Source of the DNA: Tabrizicola thermarum
GTDB lineage: Bacteria > Pseudomonadota > Alphaproteobacteria > Rhodobacterales > Rhodobacteraceae
Assembly: GCF_003574395.1 (NCBI RefSeq)
Contig: NZ_QMJY01000014.1
Span: forward strand, 50,395 to 114,394
Reading direction: 5' to 3'
DNA length: 64,000 nt
A program made the position numbers and the translations under genes. The notes beneath the pieces were generated by a model. It made no database searches. It was not told the DNA's origin and was given only the letters and a program-made list of their open reading frames with translations. This document shows, one piece after another, positions 34,554 to 43,118 of the stretch (positions are counted from its first letter, which is position 1; every line of letters begins with the position of its first letter).

Positions 34554-35660
34554 ATGACGCATCGCATAGCCGCCGAGGGCATCCGTTTCGACTTCCTCCC
34601 GCGCGGGGGGGTGCTGGACGGTCTGACCGTCCGGGATCAGGGACGCGACATCGCGCCCTTGCACCGCGCGCCCTGGACCGAGGCCGAGGTTCCCGCCGAT
34701 GCCCCGCCGCATCAGGCATGGCTTCGGGGCGATTTCCTGGCGGCACCGATGGGCGCCTCGGAGCAGGGGTTGCACGGGCTGAGCGCGAATGGCGACTGGC
34801 AGGTGCTGCCATCGCCCGAGGGCTGCCTGCGCGCGGTGCTCGGCGGCGCGGGGCAGGGGGCGACGGTGGTCAAGGAACTGTCGGTCAGCGACGGCCATCC
34901 CTTCGTCTATCAGCGTCACCTGTTCATCGGCGGCTCGGGCGCGCTGCCGGTGGCGAACCATGCCATGGTCTCGGTTCCGAACGGGGCGAAACTGTCCTTC
35001 TCGCGCAAGCGCTGGTGGGAGACGCTGGCCGAACCGCTGGAGACGGTGCGGGGCCGCTCGGCCCTGGCCTATCCGCGCCGGGCCGAGGATGCGGCCGAGT
35101 TTCCGGGGGCGGATGGCGGGACGGTGAACCTGCACCGCTATCCCTGGGGCGGTAGCCACGAGGATTTCGTTGCGGGGGTGGAGGACCCGGCCTCGCGCCT
35201 GGGCTGGACTGCCGTCGTGCGGCCAAAGGAGGGCGATCTGTTCCTGTCGCTGCGCAACCCGGCGCAGCTGCCGATGACCATGCTGTGGCATTCGAACGGC
35301 GGGCGCGACCATGCGCCGTGGAACGGACGGCACCGGGGCTGTCTGGGGGTCGAGGAAGGCGCGGCCCTGCCGATGCTGGGACTGTCCTCGCGTGAAACAC
35401 CCGATCCCCTGTCCGCCGCCGGGCAGCCGCCGCTGCTGCGGCTGGACCCGCAGGGCACGGTCGAGGTCCGCCACATCATCGGCTGCATCGCCTGGCCGGA
35501 AGGGCAGTCGGTCGCGGGCGTGATGCTGGAGGGCGATCAGTTGACGATCACCGGCGACTGGGGGGCGGAACGCAAGGTGCCGTTGCGGGGCGGCTGGCTG
35601 GGTGGTCCTGCGCCCGAGGCCGTGGCGCCGAAGAAACCGTCCCTCGACTGGGACTTGTAA
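34554..35660 (+). CDS. Galactose-mutarotase-like hypothetical protein
   Basis: A 368-residue beta-rich protein without signal peptide. Features such as the GLHGLSANGDW and RDHAPWNGRHRGCLGVEEG stretches and the overall order of strands recall the galactose mutarotase-like fold (aldose-1-epimerase/DUF4432-type), but I cannot match the catalytic His/Glu pair with certainty. It is convergent with galE, whose end lies two bases away; a shared sugar theme is suggestive. Treat it as a hypothetical protein with a probable carbohydrate-binding fold. Confidence 0.6.
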   Translation: MTHRIAAEGIRFDFLPRGGVLDGLTVRDQGRDIAPLHRAPWTEAEVPADAPPHQAWLRGDFLAAPMGASEQGLHGLSANGDWQVLPSPEGCLRAVLGGAGQGATVVKELSVSDGHPFVYQRHLFIGGSGALPVANHAMVSVPNGAKLSFSRKRWWETLAEPLETVRGRSALAYPRRAEDAAEFPGADGGTVNLHRYPWGGSHEDFVAGVEDPASRLGWTAVVRPKEGDLFLSLRNPAQLPMTMLWHSNGGRDHAPWNGRHRGCLGVEEGAALPMLGLSSRETPDPLSAAGQPPLLRLDPQGTVEVRHIIGCIAWPEGQSVAGVMLEGDQLTITGDWGAERKVPLRGGWLGGPAPEAVAPKKPSLDWDL

Positions 35661-35661
35661 G

Positions 35662-36648
35662 CTATTCCGCAAAGCCCGGCTTCTGCGCCCAGGCCCAGGC
35701 ATCGCCGATCATCTGCCGCAGGGTGGACCGGGTCGGCTCCCAGCCCAGGTCGTTGATCGCATGGGTCGAGGAGGAGACCAGCGCCGCCGCATCGCCGGGG
35801 CGCCGGGCACCGATCACCACCGGCACCTCGCGGTTGGTGACAAGACGGCTTGCCTCGATCACCTCGCGCACCGAAAAGCCGCGTCCCGTGCCCAGGCAAT
35901 AGACGCCGTTCCCCCGCCCGGACAACAGACGCTGCAAACCCAGCACATGCGCATCGGCCAGGTCCGAGACATGCACATAATCCCGCACGCAGGTCCCGTC
36001 GGGCGTGGGGTAATCGGTGCCGAACACCGTCAGCGCCGGGCGCTTGCCCGTGACCGCATCCAGCATCAGCGGGATAAGATGGGTCTCGGGCACATGCTGT
36101 TCGCCGATCTCGCCTTCGGGGTCGGCGCCGGCAACGTTGAAATATCGAAAGATCACATGCGAAATACCGGCGGAAACCCCGAAATCGCGCAGCATTTGTT
36201 CAATTGCCAGTTTCGAGCCGCCGTAGGCGTTTATCGGGCGCTGCGGCGTGTCCTCGGTCAGAAGCACGCCGTCCTGATCGCCATAGGTCGCGCAGGTCGA
36301 GGAAAAGACGAAGTTCCTGACCCCTGCCGCCGCACAAGCCTCGAGGAGGTTCAGCGCCCCGGTGACGTTCACCCGCCAGTATTTCCCGGGGTCCTGCATC
36401 GAGTCGCCGACCAGCGAGAGGGCGGCGAAATGCATCACGGCGACGGGGCGATGTTCGGCCAACGCCGCGTCGATCGAGGCGCGGTCCATCAGGTCGCCCC
36501 GAACCAGCGGGCCCCATTTCACCGCTCCAGACCAGCCGGTGGACAGGTTGTCGAACACCACCGGCAAGAACCCCGCCCGCGCCAGCGCCTTGCAGGCATG
36601 CGATCCGATATAGCCCGCGCCGCCCGTCACCAGGATCCGATCTGTCAT
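35662..36648 (-). CDS. galE: UDP-glucose 4-epimerase
   Basis: A 328-residue extended SDR: GGAGYIGSHACKAL binds NAD, the catalytic set is Ser-Thr in SSTCATYG with Tyr-x3-Lys in YGGSKLAIEQML, and FRYFNVAGADPEGEIGE is the GalE substrate loop. It interconverts UDP-glucose and UDP-galactose for polysaccharide or lipopolysaccharide synthesis. The ATG at 36648 begins MTDRILVTGG; the frame extends upstream without a family-like sequence. Together with ugd 5 kb away it points to surface glycan production in this region. Confidence 0.95.
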   Translation of the reverse strand: MTDRILVTGGAGYIGSHACKALARAGFLPVVFDNLSTGWSGAVKWGPLVRGDLMDRASIDAALAEHRPVAVMHFAALSLVGDSMQDPGKYWRVNVTGALNLLEACAAAGVRNFVFSSTCATYGDQDGVLLTEDTPQRPINAYGGSKLAIEQMLRDFGVSAGISHVIFRYFNVAGADPEGEIGEQHVPETHLIPLMLDAVTGKRPALTVFGTDYPTPDGTCVRDYVHVSDLADAHVLGLQRLLSGRGNGVYCLGTGRGFSVREVIEASRLVTNREVPVVIGARRPGDAAALVSSSTHAINDLGWEPTRSTLRQMIGDAWAWAQKPGFAE

Positions 36649-36742
36649 CGTGTGTCGCCTCACGCCCGTCACGCCCGGGCAGAGGTTTGCGTTGAAAGCT
36701 CCGGCGATGTCCAGCGCATTTCCGGGTATGCCGCGGGCGCGG

Positions 36743-39700
36743 TCAGACCAGCAGGAGATCGCCGAAGGCCAGCGTGCCGCCCTCGTCCAGACTGAACAGC
36801 GCAATGGCATTGGCCGAGGACCCGCCGTCGAGATCCAGGAACAGCGCGCGGAAATTGGTGTCGTAGTAAAGCACCGGCCCGCTGCCGAAGCTGCCCGGAA
36901 GTCCGGCCCCTGTCTGCCACATCCCGGCCAGGGTCGCCCCCACCGCTATGCCCAGCGCCGCCCGGTCCAGCACCACCCGGTCGGTGCCCGAGGTGAAATC
37001 GAGGAAGTAATCCTCGGCATCGGTGCTGTCGATGACGAAGTGGTCCGCCCCTGCCCCGCCGTGATAGACATCGCGGCCCACCCCGCCACGAAGCCAGTCG
37101 TCGCCGTCGCCCCCGTCCAGATGGTCGGCGCCATTGCCGCCGTACAGAAGATCGTTGCCCTCCTGCCCGTAAAGCCAGTCGTCGCCCGCCCCGCCAGACA
37201 GCGTGTCGTCGCCAATGCCCCCGTCCAGGTTGTCGCCGCCGTCGCCGCCATCCAGAAGATCGTTGCCCTCTTGCCCGAAAAGCGCGTCGGTCTCGGTCCC
37301 GCCGTAAAGCGAATCGTCGCCGAAGGAGCCATAGAGCCAGTCCACTCCCTGCCCGCCGTAAAGCAGGTCGTTCCCATAGCCGCCGTCCAGATTGTCGCCA
37401 CCGTTGTCCCCGAACAGCGTATCGTTGCCGAAGCCGCCAAACAGCGCATCGGTGTCGTCGCCGCCCTCCGACCGGTCGTCGCCATCGCCGCCGAACAGCC
37501 AGTCGATCCCGGCGCCGCCGTAGAGACGGTCGTTGCCCACCTCGCCCTGAAGGTTGTCGCCGCCGGTGTCGCCGTAGAGGATGTCGTCGCCCGTCCCTCC
37601 CCAGAGCGCATCGGTGTCGTCCCCGCCATAAAGCAGATCGTTGCCCGCATCGCCGTAAAGCCAGTCGAGCCCCGCGCCGCCGTACAGCGTGTCGTTTCCT
37701 GCCCCCGCCGCGATCGTGTTGTCCAACGTGTTGCCGGTCCCGGTGACGCTGAAACCCGAGGTGAAGACCAGGATCTCGAGGTTGGCGCCCAGCGTGTAGC
37801 CGGCCAGCGACGTCCGCACCATGTCGGTGCCCGCACCCGCGGCCTCGACAACGACGTCGCCCGTGCTGTCGACGACATAGGTGTCATTGCCAGGCCCGCC
37901 TTCCATCCGGTCCGACCCCGCCCCGCCATCCAGCCAGTCGTCGCCATCCCCGCCATAGAGCGTGTCGTTGCCAAGCCCTCCCTCCAGCCGGTCGTGCTCG
38001 GCCTCGCCGTAGAGAAGATCGTTGGCGTCGCCACCATAAAGCGTGTCGTTGCCCGTCCCGCCCTCCAGCCGGTCGTTGCCCGTGCCACCGTCCAGAAGGT
38101 CGTCGCCGTCGCCGCCATAAAGCGTGTCGAGCCCGTCGCCCCCCTGGAGCGTGTCGTTGCCTGCCCGCCCTTCCAGCCGGTCGTTGCCCAGCCCGCCGAT
38201 CAGCAGGTTCGCCTGCCCGTCGCCCTGCAGCGTATCCGCCCCGGAGCCTCCCAGCAGCCCCTCGATTCCGACGAACAGGTCCCCCGCCGCCTCGCCGGTG
38301 GACAGCGACGGCGTCTCCATGTCGACCCGCAGGCCCGTGCTTTCGGCATAAGAGGCGATGTCGAACCCCGCCCCGCCATACAGCAGGTCGGTGCCCGTGC
38401 CCCCCATGAGCGTGTCGTCGCCGTCCCCGCCGTACAGCGTGTCGTTGCCCGCCCGCCCGAAGAGGGCATCGTTGCCGCCCAGCCCGAAAAGCCGGTTCGC
38501 CCCGGCATCGCCCCGCAGGATGTCGGCGAAACCGGAGCCCTCCAGATCCTCGATCGAGACATAGACGTCGCCCAGCGCGTCGCCGGTGTTCAGGCTGGGG
38601 GTCGCGAGATCGGCGGTCAGTCCCGCCGTCGCGTCGGCATGGCTGACCAGATCGGTGCCCGCCCCGCCCTCATGCCGGTCTGCGCCCGCGCCGCCGATCA
38701 GCGTGTCATCGCCATCCCCGCCGTACAGCGAATCGTTCCCGGCACCGCCGGACAGAAGATCGTTACCCCCCCATCCCCGACAAGCTGTCGTTTCCCGCCC
38801 CGCCAAAGACCTGCTCGCCCAGGTTCGAGCCCGAAAACGTGTCGGCAAAGCCGCTGAGGATGAACCCCTCTATCGAGATGAACGTGTCGCCCAGCGCTTC
38901 GCCCAGGTTCTGGCTGGGGGTGACAAGGTCAATACGGACGGCACTTGTTGCCGTCTCGTAGCTGGCAAAGTCGATGCCATTGCCGCCGTCCAGCCTGTCG
39001 CTGCCTTCGCCGCCGATCAGCGTATCGTTTCCTTCGCCGCCATACAGGCTGTCAGCCCCGCCGCGACCATCCACCCGGTCGTTGCCCTCCAGCCCGAGGA
39101 TGTTGTTGGCCTGCGCGTCGCCCGCCAGAGTGTCGTTGTAGCCGGATCCTTCCAGGTCCTCGATCGAGACATAGCTGTCGCCGGCCGCCTCGCCCGTGTT
39201 GGCCGCCGGATTTGCCAGATCCGCGACCAGACCGGTCACCGACTCGCGATAGCTGGCCCGGTCGCGGCCGATCCCGCCATCCAGCAGATCCGCCCCGAGG
39301 CCGCCCAGCAGCGTGTCGTTGCCGTTGCCGCCGAAAAGGCTGTCATTGCCCGCTGCGCCAGAGAGCTTGTCGTTGCCGTCCAGCCCCTCGATCCGGTTGG
39401 CGGCGGAAGTTCCGGTCAGAGTGTCCGAGAAATACGATCCGATGATGCCTTCGATCGAGATGTAGGTCTGCCCCGCCGCGATGCCGGTGTTCTGGTTCAG
39501 CGCTTCCAGGCTGACGCGGACCGCGCCCGTCGCGCCGGTCAGGACGATGGTGTCGAACCCCGCGCCGCCATCGATCGTGTCGGCTCCGACAGAGACGAGG
39601 AACATGTCGTCGCCACTGGTCCCGACCAGAAAGTCGATCTGGTTGGTGCCATAGCGCAGGTTCGGGGGGTCGGGTGGCGTGGGCATCGCGTGCCACAAGC

Positions 39701-41207
39701 CGATGAAATCGGTCAGCTGGAAATTGCCCGGAACCAGAGGCACCCCGTTCGGCGTGACCAGCTCCAGCACTTCGTCGCCATAGGTAATGATCGCGCCGGT
39801 CAGGGTCGCGGTGATGGTCAGGGCGGCGAGCGAATGGATCCGGCCCCAGGCCGACAGGTCGATCTTGTCGATGCCGAACTGGTAATCCGCGATGACGTCG
39901 AACTGGCCATCGGCGCCCAGCACGAAGATATCCGCCCCCGCGCCGCCGAAGATCGTGTCGCCGCCCCCGCCATCCGCCAGAATGTCGTTGCCCGCCCCGC
40001 CTTCGATCAGCTCGGACCCGTCGCCGCCGATGATCATGTCGCCACCCGCCGAGCCGGTCAGCGTGGCGTCCGACAGATTGCCGGTCAGGATCGGCGACAG
40101 GGTCCCCGGGTCGATCTGCAACCGCGTGATCCCGGCGCCTTCGGTGGCGATGAAAAGCTCGATCACGCCGCCCACGACGCGGGCGGTCAGCGCGGTGATG
40201 TTGTCGATCGGCAGGCCCGGTCCGCCCGGAAGCTGCCCGCAGGCCAGCAGCCGCCCGTCCGGCATCAGGGTCATCACCGTCAGGCCGTCATCGCCGCCGC
40301 CCGTGATGACGAAGACCCGGTCGCCGACCTGCGCCGTCGCCACCGCCTGCGTGGCCTGAAACCTGGTGTCCAGCGTGTCGATCACATGGTCGGTGACAAA
40401 CATCGTGCCATCCGCCGTCAGCCCGATGACGCTGATCGACGACGAATTGGTCGAGGCGACGATGAGGTAGGTCGTCCCGCCCATCTCGACCACCCGGACC
40501 GCCGAAGGTTCGTTGATCCCCAGCCCCTGCGGTGCGCCCATCGCCGTGGCATTGCCCAGCGCGCCGTTCGCGCCTACCGGAAAGGCCCGCACGACATCGG
40601 CCTCCAGCGACAGGCTGACCAGGAACTTCTGGCTGCCCACCGTGACCGGGATCATGCTGCCGATGTCGACGCCGGGATGGGGGCCGTCCAGCACCTTGCT
40701 GCCCACCAGCGTCATCGTGCCGTTGGCCGCGACCGAATAGGTGTAGATGGTGCTTTCGCCCATCCGGGCGGCGTAGAAATAGGTGGCGCTGCCAAGCTGC
40801 ATCACCGCCTGGGCCGAGATCGCGCCGGACAGGCTGCCGGGCAGCTGAATCGGGCTGTTCAGCGCCCCGGTCGCCGTGATGGCGAAGGCATTGACCCCGG
40901 CCTGGTTCGCCCCGGTGACGATCAGATGGGGCGTGCCGTTGATGGTCACCGTCTCGATCGTGGCTTCGGCTGGCAGCGACACTCCGGGCGCGATGTTTTC
41001 CTGGTCCAGCAGCGTCATGGTGCTGCCGATTTCCAGCGCCAGCACTCCGCCGCCCGCGCGGGTCGCGGTGTAAAGCAGCGTCTTGCCACCCTGGACCACG
41101 ATCTCGAAGTCGCAGATACCCGAGATCACGTTCAACGGCGCGGCCGCAAACGTTTCCACCACCAGAAAGTTTATCACTTCCGGCCCCACACACACCCAAT
41201 TACCCAA
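36743..41207 (-). pseudogene. Large RTX calcium-binding secreted protein, frameshifted
   Basis: Read on the minus strand a beta-rich, propeller-like N-terminal part (about 380 residues, repeats such as [10 protein letters not shown] and [11 protein letters not shown]) is followed by an RTX module with an M10-peptidase-like segment ([10 protein letters not shown]), then hundreds of residues of GGxGxDxLx nonapeptides, and a C-terminal GTDRVVLD...LFSLDEGG region that resembles type I secretion signals. The frame breaks at a G7 tract (C7 on the plus strand, 38766-38772): with six G the reading continues from SGMGG into NDLLSGGAGND. The intact protein would be about 1,490 residues. The start is uncertain; a TTG at 41207 is the longest choice. 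No type I exporter genes are nearby. The break may be a sequencing error, a mutation or phase variation. Confidence 0.8.
38766..38772 (-). other. G7 homopolymer tract at the RTX frameshift
   Basis: Seven G residues on the coding (minus) strand precede a TAA. Removal of one G restores a continuous RTX frame. The tract is the only disruption I see in about 4.5 kb. Confidence 0.75.
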
Positions 41208-41315
41208 GGGTGAGGATGCGGCACGAAGTCCTAATGCGCGATGAGCCGATCAGGGCACAATCGGGGCGATTGGTCGGGATTTTCGGAAAAGTCCTGCGGA
41301 AGGGCGCGCAGAAGG

Positions 41316-42620
41316 TCAGCGACCGACCCCCACATAGGCGGTAAAGCCTGCCTCTCGGACTTCGGCCGGATCGTAGATGTTGCGCAGGTCGGCCATCTGC
41401 GGCACCGCCATCTTGCGGGCAAGTTTGGCCAGATCAAGACCGCGGAATTCGTTCCATTCGGTCAGAAGCACCAGAAGATCGGCATCGTTGGCCGCCTGAT
41501 AGGGGTTCTCGACCCATTTGACGCCGGGAAGCAGCGCTTCGCCCTCGTGGCGGCCCTGCGGATCGCTGACCCGGACCCTGGCGCCCGCCCCCACAAGGGC
41601 AGGGATGATGGTCAATGAGGGCGCCTCGCGCATGTCGTCGGTATTTGGCTTGAAGGTCACGCCCAGAACCGCAATCGTCTTGTCGCGCACCGATCCGCCG
41701 CAGAGATCGACGATCTTCTCGATCATCCGGCGCTTCACTTCCTCGTTGACCTTGATGACCGTCTCGACGATCTGCATCGGCGTGGCATGTTCCTGACCGA
41801 TCCGGGCCAGAGCCTTGGTATCCTTGGGGAAACAGCTGCCGCCGTAACCGGGGCCTGCATGCAGGAACTTTTCGCCGATGCGCCCGTCCATGCCCATGCC
41901 CTTGGCCACCGTCTTCACATCCGCGCCGACTTTTTCGCACAGGGCGGCAATCTCGTTGATGAAGGTGATCTTGGTCGCAAGGAAGGCATTCGCCGCGTAT
42001 TTTATCATCTCGGCGCTTTCAAGCCCGGTGTAGACCATCGGAAACTCGCGCAAGCTGAGCGGCCGGTAAAGCTCGGCCATCACCTTGCGGGCCTTCGGCG
42101 TCTCGGCCCCCACCACCACCCGGTCGGGACGCATGAAATCGTCGATCGCAGCCCCCTCGCGCAGAAACTCGGGGTTCGAGGCGACATCGAATTCGGCCTT
42201 GGGGTTCGCGTCGCGAATCGCCTCGGCCACCTTGCGATTGGTCCCGACCGGCACGGTGGACTTGGTCACCACCACGGCATAGCCGGTCAGTGCGCGCCCG
42301 ATCTCGGCCGCAGCTGCCATCACATAGGTCAGGTCGGCATGTCCGTCCCCGCGCCGGGTGGGCGTGCCGACCGCAATGAACACCGCCTCCGCCCCATCTA
42401 CCGCGGCCTTCAGGTCCGTCGTGAAAGTAAGCCGCCCGGCGGCGGAGTTCTTGGCGATCAGCGCCTCCAGACCGGGCTCGAAGATCGGGACTTCGCCGCG
42501 GTTCAGCCGATCGATCTTGTCGGCATCCCTGTCGACGCAGACCACGTCATGGCCGAAGTCGGAAAAGCAGGCCCCAGAGACCAGCCCCACATACCCCGTC
42601 CCGATCATCGCGATGCGCAT
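41316..42620 (-). CDS. ugd: UDP-glucose 6-dehydrogenase
   Basis: A 434-residue UDP-glucose/GDP-mannose dehydrogenase: NAD site MIGTGYVGLVSGACFSDFGH, the VGTPTRRGDGHADLTYV loop, the SNPEFLREG motif and the catalytic Cys263 in GYGGSCFPKD; the C-terminal UDP-binding domain has FKPNTDDMREAPS. It makes UDP-glucuronate for acidic surface polysaccharides. The length is standard. It lies between the RTX gene and the DUF2793 genes, all on the minus strand. Confidence 0.96.
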   Translation of the reverse strand: MRIAMIGTGYVGLVSGACFSDFGHDVVCVDRDADKIDRLNRGEVPIFEPGLEALIAKNSAAGRLTFTTDLKAAVDGAEAVFIAVGTPTRRGDGHADLTYVMAAAAEIGRALTGYAVVVTKSTVPVGTNRKVAEAIRDANPKAEFDVASNPEFLREGAAIDDFMRPDRVVVGAETPKARKVMAELYRPLSLREFPMVYTGLESAEMIKYAANAFLATKITFINEIAALCEKVGADVKTVAKGMGMDGRIGEKFLHAGPGYGGSCFPKDTKALARIGQEHATPMQIVETVIKVNEEVKRRMIEKIVDLCGGSVRDKTIAVLGVTFKPNTDDMREAPSLTIIPALVGAGARVRVSDPQGRHEGEALLPGVKWVENPYQAANDADLLVLLTEWNEFRGLDLAKLARKMAVPQMADLRNIYDPAEVREAGFTAYVGVGR

Positions 42621-42745
42621 TGTGCCGCCCCTTCAAAGCTGGCCGCATGTCTATGCAGCAGCCGAAAGGGTGTCAAATCCCGCGCTTGTCACCTTGCCGC
42701 CTTCTGCAAGCAGGGCCACCACGTCTGGCGGGCCCCGCTCTGGTG

Positions 42746-43117
42746 TCAGGCGCGCTCGGGCTTCGGGAACCGCGCCTTCACCGCGGCCACGGCGGCCAGC
42801 CAGTCCTCCCGGCTTGCCTCGTCGCGCTGCCACTTGAAGAACAGCGGATCGGCCTCTGCCGCAAGGGCGAGCCGAAGGGCCTCGTCGCGGGCGATCAGTG
42901 CCGCCTGATACTCTGCCTCGCGCTGCGCCGCGCTATCCTCGGGCGAGGGATCGACCTCCGCCGCCGGTGGACGAGCAACCCATTTCCCGCGCGAGGTGCG
43001 TCGATGCGTTGCCAGAAACTCGACCGTAAGGCCCTCGACCGATTCGCTGCCCTCGCGCGGGTCGCTGCCGATCCAGCCGGGGACGCCATCCTTGGTGAAC
43101 AGAACGTGCAGGGTCAT
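42746..43117 (-). CDS. Small hypothetical partner of the DUF2793 protein
   Basis: A 123-residue protein: a beta-rich N-terminal half (MTLHVLFTKDGVPGWIGSDPREGS) and an Ala/Glu-rich, probably helical C-terminal half. It begins one base after the stop of the large DUF2793 gene, so the two are coupled. The layout, a big fibre-like gene followed by a short gene, recalls phage fibre plus assembly-chaperone pairs, but no family match is recognised and the chaperone idea is inference. Confidence 0.65.
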   Translation of the reverse strand: MTLHVLFTKDGVPGWIGSDPREGSESVEGLTVEFLATHRRTSRGKWVARPPAAEVDPSPEDSAAQREAEYQAALIARDEALRLALAAEADPLFFKWQRDEASREDWLAAVAAVKARFPKPERA

Positions 43118-43118
43118 G

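Noticed and set aside
35662..36810. Longer galE with start at 36810
   Set aside because: The 54 extra residues are not family-like, and ATG 36648 gives the exact GalE N-terminus.
36900..38750. CRISPR-like or tandem DNA repeats
   Set aside because: The periodic 27-base pattern is the coding of RTX nonapeptides, not direct repeats with unique spacers.
36650..41213. Long plus-strand frames (735 and 875 codons) across the RTX gene
   Set aside because: Val/Ala/Arg/Pro shadow translation of the RTX repeats; no homology.
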